Shown one piece after another: positions 55,300-64,000 of a stretch of DNA of 64,000 nt. This stretch comes from Symsagittifera roscoffensis. Lineage: Eukaryota; Xenacoelomorpha; Acoela; Convolutidae. The stretch covers positions 35,287,716 to 35,351,715 of the forward strand of contig NC_087064.1 of NCBI RefSeq assembly GCF_963678635.1, given 5' to 3'. The notes under the pieces were generated by a model. That model was not told the DNA's origin, did no database searches, and was given only the letters and a program-made list of their open reading frames with translations. Position 1 is the first letter of the stretch. Each line of letters begins with the position of its first letter. A program made the translations under genes and the position numbers.

Positions 55300-57100
55300 C
55301 GTACAAGGGCGAAGTCCTGAATATCTTTAATGCCGCTTAACGTTAAAGAAATTAGTTATGCTTAAAGAAAATTAAATTGTTCACGAAAAACATTCCTCCA
55401 CAAAATTTCTCCACATGAAGTATAGGGCAATATATCTAGCTTCTAACAATGAGTGAATCAAATTAAATAGCTTGCCTTTTTGCCTGACTACAAGCAATAC
55501 ATCACAAATACAACATGGCAAGCTGGTTGAATCAACAGGAAATTATTTGGAAGCCGAGTCATTTTTTTAATCTCGAAAGAAAAGATCTATCAAGTTTTCA
55601 TGATCAACACTATTTATTTTCAAAAAGCTTGATTTCGAGAAGGCCAAGTAAAACAACTGAATGAAAAAATTAGCTTTGAAACAAAACTCACGAAGCGGTT
55701 ATAAAGCTGGCAGTTTATGCTTAGCCATTGAATTCTTATCACTGAGCAAGTCAATTTCACTAAGTAGCACGATTTTTCAATCATAGGCGGCGTTTAACAT
55801 TCATAGCAACTTGGGGAAAACTGATTTCCATAAAATTGAAGAAAGAGGTGAAGCGGAGCCAGCGAATAGAAAATGAGACTGAAATACCAAAATCGAAAAA
55901 AAAATTGTTGGAAAAAAAACGAAAATAATTTAAAAACAGTCAAGAAACACAGCAAACAGCATCCGTGATGTGACAACTAAGCCGACAAAACTTGAGCAGA
56001 CAAACAAGTCCATATATTCATTTTCATACATACTGAAAGAAACGAGTTCCATTCAGTACCTGAGTCAAGAGCTTAAGATGCAAAGGCAACCGCGTTACCT
56101 TTCGTCATGTGTGAAGGAGTCTCGAAGTTCAAACAAAGCAACTTCAATTTCTTAGAGATTTGAAAGAAAAATTGTTTACAGGAAAAAAGTCTAGTTCCCG
56201 CTTACAAGACAATTGCTCTCGCAAGTGTTATTAGCGTTAGAGCAAAACATCAGGGAATTTGTAGAACACAAGTTCCTAAGGTATATGTCCGCCGAAATCT
56301 TTTGGGCAGAATATATTGTTCAAGCGATTTTAAAAAAATAAACAAAGCCAAGGTTATTAAAACTACAAACAGCAGGAAAAAAATACAAACAACTATATTG
56401 TAACATCAACAAAAAACAATTCTCCGATTAGGAAACTAAGCCGACAAAACATCAGCAGACAAATAATAGGCCGACAATTTTGAAACGGAATATTTGCCCT
56501 TTGAAAAACTCAAAGATTCAAACAAAATATTCAGATAAATAGCTTGGATGCAAGACCTCACAGCATGCAACAAAAAGATGGCAAAAGGTAGCAAAAGTCA
56601 AAACGGTAACTTGAGAGCTTGTAAAAAAAGGACCTGAATTCTGCCCTGTAAAGTCTACTATAAGAACTCGTAAAAATATTGACCTGAATTTTTCCCTACA
56701 CGGTGTTATACATTTAATTTACACTCGTACACAATATCTTGCGTACTTTGCTCATTAAACCAAGAGTGCAAAATGAGCAAAATTTTGAGCCAAAAAGTAT
56801 TATAGCTTTAAAACTGAGTTCTACGCTAATGCCCAGTCAATATGATACATTTGAAATTTTCCAAATTCCAGAGCTGTTTCCTCCCTGCTAAAAATTGAAA
56901 ATAGACGCTTATGCACGAAAATTCCCATAGCCTGTTTTTCAAATGAATCTTAATCCCAGTTTTCGGAGGGAAGTTTTCGAGAAAAAAGAATGGCTCAAAC
57001 AATCCCCCCCCCATCGAAAGTTACGTAGGCCGTGAAAATTGAATCATGATAAAAAAGAGAGTAGGGCCAAAACAAATCATACCAAATAAGAATTGTATTT
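55300..57100. other. Intergenic, repeat debris only
   Basis: A fragment resembling the hairpin-element 5' end is near 55295-55340, and 'gaggtgaagcggagccagcg' near 55847 recalls 62083-62110. No gene is supported. Confidence 0.4.
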
Positions 57101-57127
57101 TTACAGCCAACGTAAAAAAACAATTCC

Positions 57128-58049
57128 GGCTCTTTTCCACTTTACCTCTCATTGCAAATTACCCATTTTTATGAAATATCTGCATCCTGTTACGACTAAA
57201 TGTGTAATTTTAATTTAAGAGTTATGAAGAACAAATCTGAATTTGCTCATTATGCAATATTTCATTGCATTACAACAGTACAGTGCTGATTTAAATTAAC
57301 CGGACAAAACGCGTTAATTTTGAAATTTAAAATCCGTTTTTCTCAAATTGGGTTGAGTTTAGGTGAAAACTTATTGAGACAAAATTTGCCTTAAATTTTA
57401 GCAGAATTAATATGGTGAAGTTTGTTTTGCGAAATTCGGGCCCGAAATTTTACCCCAAAAAAGGGTCATTTTGGCTTTTTTAGTTAATCAAAAACTACGC
57501 CAAAAATACCCAGTCGATCACAGACATAATTATATCAAATGGAGCCTCTTACCTAGCCCAACAAACTTTATGAAGGGTGTTTTCTCCAAAATATTGTATA
57601 CATTAATTTATTTTTGTTTGATAGACAAAAAAGGTCATTTTTACTATATAAAATACCAACTTTTTATTTAAAAACAATTTTTAAACAATTTCCAAATTTC
57701 TTTTGGAGAGAATACCTTTCATAAAGTTTTTTGGGCTAGGTAAGAGGCTCCCTTTGATATAATTATGTCTGTGATCGACTGGGTATTTTTGGCGTAGTTT
57801 TTGATTAACTAAGAAAAGCCAAAATGATCCATTTTTGCGGTAAAATTTCGGGCCCGAATTTCGCAAAACAAATTACACCATATTAATTCTGTTAAAATTT
57901 TAGGCAACCTAAACTCAACCCGATTTGAGAAAAACGGGTTTTAAATTTCAAGTTTAACGCGTTTTGTCCGGTTAATTTAAATCAGCACTGTATTAAAATA
58001 AATTTTCAGAATTGAAATATATGGGGCGGTTGGGAGTTCAAAAAAAGCC
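57128..58049 (-). mobile_element. Second copy of the 9312-type MITE, split by the foldback element
   Basis: Left part 57128-57280 begins GGCTCTTTTCC and matches the reverse complement of 9370-9522. Right part 57991-58049 matches the rest and ends near AAAAAAAGCC. The foldback element 57281-57990 sits between the two parts at a TA. This gives the insertion order: MITE first, foldback second. Confidence 0.7.
57281..57990. mobile_element. Tc1/mariner-like foldback element with ~300-bp inverted arms
   Basis: The ends are CAGTGCTGATTTAAATTAAC and its exact reverse complement, flanked on both sides by TA. TA duplication and CAGT-type ends are characteristic of Tc1/mariner. The arms extend about 320 bp (left) and about 290 bp (right), with an extra ~26-nt segment in the left arm near 57371-57400, leaving a loop of roughly 100 bp. 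The two similar short open frames on opposite strands (57471-57671 and 57681-57866) are the same arm read twice, not genes. No transposase is present. Confidence 0.9.
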
Positions 58050-58539
58050 AAAATTCCAAAAGAACGTGTATTCAAAATGCTCAAAATATGTCTGTTGGCT
58101 GACGAAAGTATAGACTGAGAAAGTGTGTAACCATTTTATAAAAACGGTGAGATGAAGCTAATAATTTTTCATGATTCGCCAACTGTCCACCCTTGTTATT
58201 TGGTTGTAATCTTGGCGGGATATAACTTGATTTTTATGCGAGAAAAGTCTAGGTGTGACCATTTTACATGCATGCATCCGGACTACTTGACTATCTAAGT
58301 AATTCTGTTCTAACAAGACCGGCTTCGTAATTAATGGAAAAATTTGTGGAATTTAATGACTGAAAATAAACAAACGGGTAGTATGAGATCTCTTTATTTC
58401 AACATCGGTTGAGATGTATCAAAAAATAATAATTTTATTTCCAAAACAGCAGATCAATTTGAAAGTAAACTTCAATTGTCGTTTTTCAATTAAAATGCCT
58501 AGTTTTTCAAAATTGACGCTCAGCATTTCTCGTTTTCTT

Positions 58540-58755
58540 TCAATCAATCTGACTAAGCTTTGAGATCCTCGACCAATGTTTCTTTACTAATGATGTCAAT
58601 GTTACCAAAAGAAACGCCATTACTACGCCGAACGCCATAACGAAGCCAATTACGAAACGTGTCAAGCTTGAACTTTCTACCTTCAACTGAACATCTGGTT
58701 GAAATTGACCTGTGTAACTAACTACTCGTAGTTTTATTTTTCTCGAATATGACCT
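58540..58755 (-). CDS. Candidate terminal exon: transmembrane segment and short cytoplasmic tail
   Basis: The minus strand is open from 58755 to a stop at 58540-58542. The frame carries LKVESSSLTRFVIGFVMAFG, continues through a strongly hydrophobic stretch of about 23 residues (VVMAFLLVTLTSLV), then KKHWSRISKLSQID and the stop: a plausible type I stop-transfer and tail. There is no upstream ATG, so it would be a 3' exon; possible acceptors are near 58709, 58686 (phase 0) and 58754. It may belong with the candidate exons at 59994-61646. Low confidence because the junctions are not proven. Confidence 0.4.
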   Translation of the reverse strand, partial: RSYSRKIKLRVVSYTGQFQPDVQLKVESSSLTRFVIGFVMAFGVVMAFLLVTLTSLVKKHWSRISKLSQID

Positions 58756-58955
58756 TCAGTGGGTTATTTCATATTGTCCAACATTTTGTTATAGATGTAA
58801 GAAATAAGCAATATAGTTATTTAATGCCAACTATGAACTAGATCAACAAAGCTCAATCTCACCCATATGACACCGAGACTATTGTTTGTTAATTGTTACA
58901 CTTTTATTCAATACTAATGGTTTTGGGCGCAACTAGCCATTGTTAATTATTCAGA

Positions 58956-59624
58956 ATGATGCAGACACGTTTCTACCTAGGGATTCTGATTTTCTTCTCT
59001 TTAGTGGCAGGTACTGCACCCACCTCGACTACTAACCAAACGAGCAGTACGTCAACCACTGTGGCTGAAGGCACCACAGAACTTACAACCACCGTCGCCA
59101 CTAGCCTTACAAACACCATCACTAAGCCTACAACAACTGCCACAACTACAACAACTGCCACAACTACAACAACTACCATCAATACTACTCTTCCGATAAC
59201 CACAGTTGAAACATTTGAGCCCTCGCCATCACATGGTACAAGTTCTATAACTAAAGGCACGATCATAGTAGTTTTGACTGGCGTCGGCATCCTTCTTATC
59301 GCTTATCTCATCTACATGAAATTCGACAGACACCGAAACTCAAACCCGATACCATTCATCGCTTTAGAGGACGAGGATGACGACGACGACATTTTGAGTC
59401 TTACCGAGATGAGTGGCAGCGGAGAGGGCGCACACAATGAAGTTCGCTACCGGCATTCGAACCACAGTGAAGACCACATTCAGATAGGACCTTTCAATAA
59501 TCACAACCCTCGAGTCGTATTCGAGGACCGACTAGCTGACACTTTTGATTCGAATGTGAACCAAAGAGCTGTCACAAATAACGGAGATTCGAACAGTGCT
59601 GATATGGTTGTTTTCGAAATCTAA
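58956..59624 (+). CDS. Small mucin-like type I membrane protein (222 aa), single exon
   Basis: The frame has a signal peptide at about 1-19 (hydrophobic core YLGILIFFSLVAG), a Thr/Ser-rich stalk (about 22-97) with tandem Thr-Ala and polyThr runs suited to O-glycosylation plus two N-x-S/T sequons (N27, N76), and a transmembrane helix (about 101-121, TIIVVLTGVGILLIAYLIYM). The cytoplasmic tail of about 100 residues has a DEDDDDD acidic cluster and several Asn/His stretches, ending VVFEI. An AATAAA lies 50 bp after the stop. I recognise no family. Possible roles for such proteins are cell-surface coat or adhesion (inference). A frame on the opposite strand (58973-59290) is only the Thr codons read backwards as Val. 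Confidence 0.75.
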   Translation: MMQTRFYLGILIFFSLVAGTAPTSTTNQTSSTSTTVAEGTTELTTTVATSLTNTITKPTTTATTTTTATTTTTTINTTLPITTVETFEPSPSHGTSSITKGTIIVVLTGVGILLIAYLIYMKFDRHRNSNPIPFIALEDEDDDDDILSLTEMSGSGEGAHNEVRYRHSNHSEDHIQIGPFNNHNPRVVFEDRLADTFDSNVNQRAVTNNGDSNSADMVVFEI

Positions 59625-59674
59625 AGACTTGAAATTGTGCAGAAAACAAATTGGATAAAACTCAATTAGAGCAA

Positions 59675-59680
59675 AATAAA
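59675..59680 (+). other. Polyadenylation signal of the mucin-like gene
   Basis: AATAAA, 50 bp beyond the stop codon at 59624, in a normal position for a short 3' untranslated region. Confidence 0.6.
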
Positions 59681-59993
59681 TATTTCAAGTTAGGTGAAGC
59701 CATTATCTAAATTTCACAAGTATCTGAACAAACTTTTTAAAAAAGGGATTAAATTGTTAAGTTTTAGAGCACAGCCTTGTTAATAAATCGAGAAAAAGTT
59801 TTTTTTCGTTTGAGATGGGAAAGACGAGAGAAGACAGAATGAGGTGAAAAATCAGTCAAGTTACGAATTGACAATTTCAGTTATTTTGATGACGTTTCAA
59901 GCTGTTAGTAGCGAAGGATTATTAAAAGCACTGGTGCAGTCGTTTGACCATACTGCTCAACTGCACGTGGATGTTAAATAGTACGTTCACGCT

Positions 59994-60275
59994 TCATGAT
60001 TTCTGAAAAATGGACGTATGCACTTTATTGCCATCATTCATCTCCGTGAGTATCAACACGAATCCTCCTGTTGTGTATCCGAAACACATGCTTTTGAAAT
60101 CCAAGTACACTGCAGATTCAATTTCAAGCATCCTTTTGTCCAGCTTCTTTTGCCCCAATACGAAATCTTTCAAGTTCTGAACTGTCATCATAAATAGTTT
60201 GTTACTGACGTCGAGGCAGATGAAGATAGGGCCGAATGCCACTACGCGTTTGACACCCCCGATCGCCTTCTCAGT
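59994..60275 (-). CDS. Candidate exon: beta-strand-rich stretch (propeller-like?)
   Basis: A 94-codon stretch after the acceptor ATCAAAAG reads TEKAIGGVKRVVAFGPIFI, then ICLDVSNKLFMMTV, SAVYLDFKSMCFGYTTGGF and ends at a stop at 59994. Composition and strand-turn pattern look like a real folded protein, with weak resemblance to beta-propeller blades. An alternative donor AAA|GTGCAT at 60024 (phase 0) could splice to the transmembrane exon at 58540-58755. The frame also extends upstream to an ATG at 60323, so a single-exon reading is possible. Confidence 0.4.
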   Translation of the reverse strand, partial: TEKAIGGVKRVVAFGPIFICLDVSNKLFMMTVQNLKDFVLGQKKLDKRMLEIESAVYLDFKSMCFGYTTGGFVLILTEMNDGNKVHTSIFQKS

Positions 60276-60473
60276 CTTTTGATGAACATTGCAGTCAATT
60301 GAATTACTTAATGAGCCAAACATTTAATCAAATTATTTTAAAATCATTTCAATTTATCAACATTGTATGCGCGAGGATCATTGACGACATTATTCAGCAT
60401 TAAATTCCTTAATTAAACACCAGCAAGCGATACGGGTCGTATTTTAAACGAACGTTGGCTAAAAATTGCATAC

Positions 60474-60541
60474 CTTGTAAGCAAAAGGTCTCAAACTTAA
60501 GGTATTCAGACTCGTTTTTTTATTCAGTACAAGAGCAATGA
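60474..60541 (-). CDS. Candidate exon, 68 nt
   Basis: It ends in a good donor (TACAAG|GTATGC) and reads IALVLNKKTSLNTLSLRPF with AYK at the end, phase 0. That matches the phase 0 acceptor of the next candidate exon at 60275. The acceptor at 60542 (CTTGGAG) is weak, but it joins in phase to the upstream candidate exon at 61494. Confidence 0.35.
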
Positions 60542-61194
60542 CTCCAAGATTCAACAATTTCAACCCAAAAACCCTTCAAAAACTATAGTCTATCTGTTGA
60601 TTATTTAATTTGCAACATTAAATTGCAAATTAGTTTTTGCAACATTAAATTTGTGGTTAATAGTGTCGAAAAGTAATTAAAATATTTCCAGAAAGACTAA
60701 ATAATATTTTCTATCATTTTCAAAAATTTTCAATGATTCGCATTTAACTTTCATGACTTGCCTTTAGTGATACAAACTTGTCTTCAGTTATGTATCATGA
60801 ATTGACCTAACTTGCCTTTAGTGATACAAAATTCATGACACTTTCATCGCAAATGTCTATATTTTCTTTTCAAATTTATTTTTTACTGGGCTAAAATTGC
60901 TTGTAATTTTTTTTACTTAAACTGGTTTGAAATTATTTCATTGACAACTAGCAATTTTCTTGACAACTGAGCTCGCAATGTTAATCAACGCGTACACGAT
61001 CGAGGACTTCTGAAATAAAGCAAAAATTTCACAACGTCATTGGACATATGTCCAAATTTTGGTTGAAAATAGTCGATTAAATTGACCTTTTCAACTCAGA
61101 CTTAATAACACGGATAATTTTTGAGTTTCTTAAACATGTCACTTGTCCGAAATTTTTCGAAAAAAAGCAACCAGATTTAATGTAACTCTAGTAA

Positions 61195-61310
61195 GCTGAC
61201 TTGTGTAAAACAGAGTAAACACTTTTTACAAGGGCAAGCACTGTAATCTGGCTTGTGTAAAAACAGAGTAAACACTTTTTTATAAGGGTAAACATTTAAA
61301 AACTTGGAAA
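61195..61310 (+). repeat. 57-bp tandem duplication
   Basis: 'cttgtgtaaaacagagtaaa' and its near copy start about 57 bp apart, each followed by 'cactttttacaagggcaag' or 'cacttttttataagggtaaa'. Non-coding. Confidence 0.8.
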
Positions 61311-61493
61311 CTAGTTATATGCATTATCAGAGCAAAAGATCTCTTGGAATAAAAACTAGAGCAGCAAGTTTCTGAATCAAACCACCAAATGGAAAGTGAA
61401 TGTAATAAAGCGACTCAAATGAAATACTTCAATGGAATGAGTCATGCTTTAAAATCATCATAGGAAATACACCATTCTATTGAAATAACGAAC

Positions 61494-61646
61494 CTTGAAT
61501 GCTTAAAGCGTCAACTTCTGATCCATTGATGAAATCCAGCTCCAGGTATAGACTTGGGTGTAGAAAAAAATTGGAAAATGAGTGCACCAGAACAAGGCGA
61601 GGAGGCACATCTTTAAAGTCCACATGAAGAACGAGCAGAGTGCTAT
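61494..61646 (-). CDS. Candidate exon, 153 nt
   Basis: The acceptor AAAATTTTAG follows a T-rich tract. The 50 codons read DSTLLVLHVDFKDVPPRLVL and later LYLELDFINGSEVDALSIQ, a believable folded-protein sequence. The donor GTTCGT is non-consensus. Phase 1 on both sides fits the acceptor at 60541. No upstream exon was found to the right, where repeat sequence begins. Confidence 0.38.
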
Positions 61647-61829
61647 CTAAAATTTTTTTTAAAATCAGCAAAACTGGCTTCCGTGCTGTTCAAATCATCG
61701 TTACGTTGTTGAAATGTTTCGCACTTTAAGGCATAAAAAGGAGTAATTAAGAAACTTAGTCGAATAAGCATTGAAAACAATTAAAAACTTTTTAAAAAAT
61801 CGTAGTCATTAAATTTACAACCAAGATGA

Positions 61830-62310
61830 AAACTCAGAGGCGAAGCTGAGCTTCGCACCACTGGCGATACAACTAAATCTACCAAAATGAATAATGATAA
61901 TTGAGAAAAAAAACATGCCCAAACAAAAGAACGCAAAACCAGCAACGGAACAAAAAAAACAAGCGGTGTTTTTTTGATTAGGCACGATTGCAATACCTTT
62001 GTTTATCGGAAGGGTAAACAAACTTTTCGTATGAGTATGAAAAGAGTCTATGTTATGCTAATTGCACGTGTAACACAGAGGCGAAGCAAGCTAGCGAATA
62101 GAAAATGAGACGGAAATCAATGTCGAAGAAAATCATTCTGAAAAGAGTTTTTTACCGTCGAGAAGCAACCGTCAGCATTAAATAAACTAAGTATCATTTA
62201 CCGAGTGGTCGCTAAGTCGACAGTATGTAGGTAAATGCACATTGAGCCGGCAAAAAACATCGTAAGAAACTGGTCACTAGGGTTTTAAAAAGAGGCGAAG
62301 CAGAGCGTCG
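61830..62310. repeat. Cluster of 'gaggcgaag' repeat ends
   Basis: The motif 'cagaggcgaagc' with 'ttcgcaccactggcgatac' occurs at 61836-61870, 62077-62100 and 62290-62315. Related sequence is at 17835-17860, 26437-26460, 30541-30575, 37852-37880 and 63880-63910. These appear to be ends of SINE-like copies related to the elements at 4847, 31405 and 32336. Confidence 0.5.
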
Positions 62311-62829
62311 CGCGAGTTCTGATACCACATAATAGCATCATTAAACTTCAAAAAATTGGCTGGAATGTCCTTCTATTTGCCAAAGCACGACCAGAAAAAC
62401 AATCGAAGGAAAATAAAAGATCATCGAGCTGCAGCAGCCGACAAAACTTGGTTAAATTCCCGTAGAACCGAAATAAAATTCCATAAACCGAAAACTATAA
62501 GTTCTATTCTATTTAGCATTTTGCGCGATCCAGAGAAGAGCATTAAATAACGTTTGACTTGAAACGACCCGAAATTAGGCCGCTAAGCGGATAAAACATA
62601 AGCCGAAATCAATTGGACCGAATAAAGTTTTTAAGCGAAAAAAAAACAAGGGAAAATAGACGAAGTCAAGATTAGTAAATTAACAACTAGCAGTAATAAA
62701 TCAAAACACTAATAAATAAAACTACAAGTTAAATTTCATACAGCAAAAAGTGAAGATATGTCTAATCAGTCGACAAATCATGAACATAGTCAACGAACGC
62801 AGCTAAAAAATACTGACTTGTACTTAATT

Positions 62830-63215
62830 AAAAATCTCAACCTTCGAAAATCGAAGGAAAAAATAGATTGCCTTAAAATGATTTGATTTAATGGAACATT
62901 TTATGATTGACACTTTTTCATAGCAAATAACCTAATTTGAGAAAATTGGATCAATGGTATTTTTTTTATTTTACTGCGAATTTCAAAATTAAATTCCACC
63001 TTCTAAGCTAGAAGTCGACCGTGTTTTGTGGCCTTTACTGTTCAATAGTTGAGTTTGCATTCATTTAATTTAAACAAAAAATGAACTGAACTTAAAAAGC
63101 AATCAAAAATCAAACCACAAAAACTTAAATTTGAGCCTCGACAAAAATTAGGACTCACCTGAAAAAATCATCACGACCCACAGAAGATTCTGAACTACTT
63201 TCATCAATTCTTTCT
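62830..63215 (+). repeat. Dispersed repeat family A copy
   Basis: Blocks 'ttgagaaaattggatcaatg', 'agctagaagtcgaccgtg', 'gttcaatagttgagtttgc' and 'cctgaaaaaatcatcacgac' in family order, more diverged than the copies at 23-25 kb. Confidence 0.6.
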
Positions 63216-63754
63216 AAGCGAACAATTATTAGGCCGACAATTTTTTAAAACGGAATGGTTTTCGCTTCCGAAAAATTGGTCCTGGCCTGGTTAGACTCAA
63301 ACCTAGGCGTATGCGTATTCCTCGCCTTCAGATTAGGTAGGCCGCAGACTCTAAAATATTTGAATTCCAAGATACCAGGTGATTCTGTTAAGCAAGTTGT
63401 TAACCTGAAAAAAGTCTACATTCCGATTTGATAACGCCTGCTAATCTTAAGCGTATAAACTTGAAACTTCTACACCGCAACCTTCTTGAATGACTTTTGT
63501 TTATATATTTATCAAATTTTGACCTTCAAACGACACAAAACAAGTTGACTAAGCCAATACAACAAGTTGAAACCACTTTAATCGAAAAAAAACTTATTCA
63601 AAATCCGAGTTGGTAAAAGGACAAAATAACAGGAAGACTGTCAAAAATAATGAAAAAAATCTGAACTTAAGCTGACATAAAATGAGCAGACAATCGGAAA
63701 TCTGACAAATCAATTTTTGGAAAAAACTTTCAATTCCATACATATGGAAAAAAC

Positions 63755-63840
63755 AACGTCCGACCGGGACTCGAACAACAGACCTTACGGTGAAAGGGAA
63801 AACGCATGACTTAAGGGCGCAAAAAAGTGTAGGTAAAAGC
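63755..63840 (-). other. tRNA-like fragment
   Basis: Minus strand box B TTGTTCGAGTCCCGGTCGG. Upstream box A is not convincing. Third occurrence of the 'cgggactcgaac' motif in the window. Confidence 0.4.
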
Positions 63841-64000
63841 TGCAAAACTTTCAGAAGCTAACAAAAATGGACATAGTTGAAACTGAGCTTCGCACTACTT
63901 GCGATACAACTAGAAAGCCGCAAGGTCGGAAAAAAAGAAAACCTTTAATAACAATCAATCAAAATTAATAAATCTATTTTTGAAACAAAAGATACAAAGA

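Noticed and set aside
57471-57866. Two similar small proteins on opposite strands
   Set aside because: They are the same arm of a long inverted repeat read from both sides of a foldback transposon.
58973-59290. Val-rich antisense frame
   Set aside because: It is the reverse reading of Thr codons in the mucin-like gene.

Overview
This is metazoan nuclear DNA from an AT-rich, intron-heavy and very repeat-rich genome. The evidence is a multi-exon gene with canonical GT-AG introns of up to about 19 kb, many tRNA-derived SINE-like copies, short inverted-repeat elements and non-LTR-type reverse transcriptase debris. The receptor family found here points to an animal, most likely a marine invertebrate; I cannot place the species from sequence alone.

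The main gene fills 7179-51509 on the minus strand. Eleven exons can be joined with consistent reading phase at all ten junctions into one 848-residue open frame. The product is a type I membrane receptor of the TNF receptor superfamily. In order it has: a signal peptide, a 14-cysteine ectodomain most like the EDAR / EDA2R / TROY group, an acidic Ser/Gly/Asn stalk, one transmembrane helix, a long cytoplasmic linker, a death-domain-like module (about residues 548-636), and an unusual tail of about 210 residues rich in Gln, Asn, His and Met after that module. Exons 1-2 lie at 49.3-51.5 kb, exon 3 at 36.8-37.1 kb, exon 4 at 17.4-17.7 kb, exons 5-6 at 15.0-15.6 kb and exons 7-11 at 7.2-10.0 kb. 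Introns 2 (12.2 kb) and 3 (19.2 kb) are mostly old and young repeats.

A second, single-exon gene on the plus strand at 58956-59624 encodes a small mucin-like type I membrane protein with a Thr-rich stalk and an acidic cytoplasmic tail. Around it on the minus strand (58.5-61.7 kb) are four stretches that look like exons of another gene; two of their junctions agree in phase, but the gene is not resolved.

The rest is repeat landscape. It includes a decayed reverse transcriptase element (38.0-40.1 kb) next to a 192-bp satellite array (40.4-41.65 kb) that stays open as a 493-codon frame because its period is a multiple of three. A diverged ~160-bp tandem array lies at 42.2-43.6 kb. A Tc1/mariner-like foldback element with TA target duplication (57281-57990) is nested inside a second inverted-repeat element. 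There are hAT-like MITEs, one with a perfect 8-bp target duplication, and an element family with subterminal inverted repeats and a 3' hairpin, one copy of which interrupts another dispersed repeat. Recent tandem duplications of 927 bp, about 1.13 kb and 227 bp are also present. No CRISPR, rRNA or intact tRNA gene was seen.
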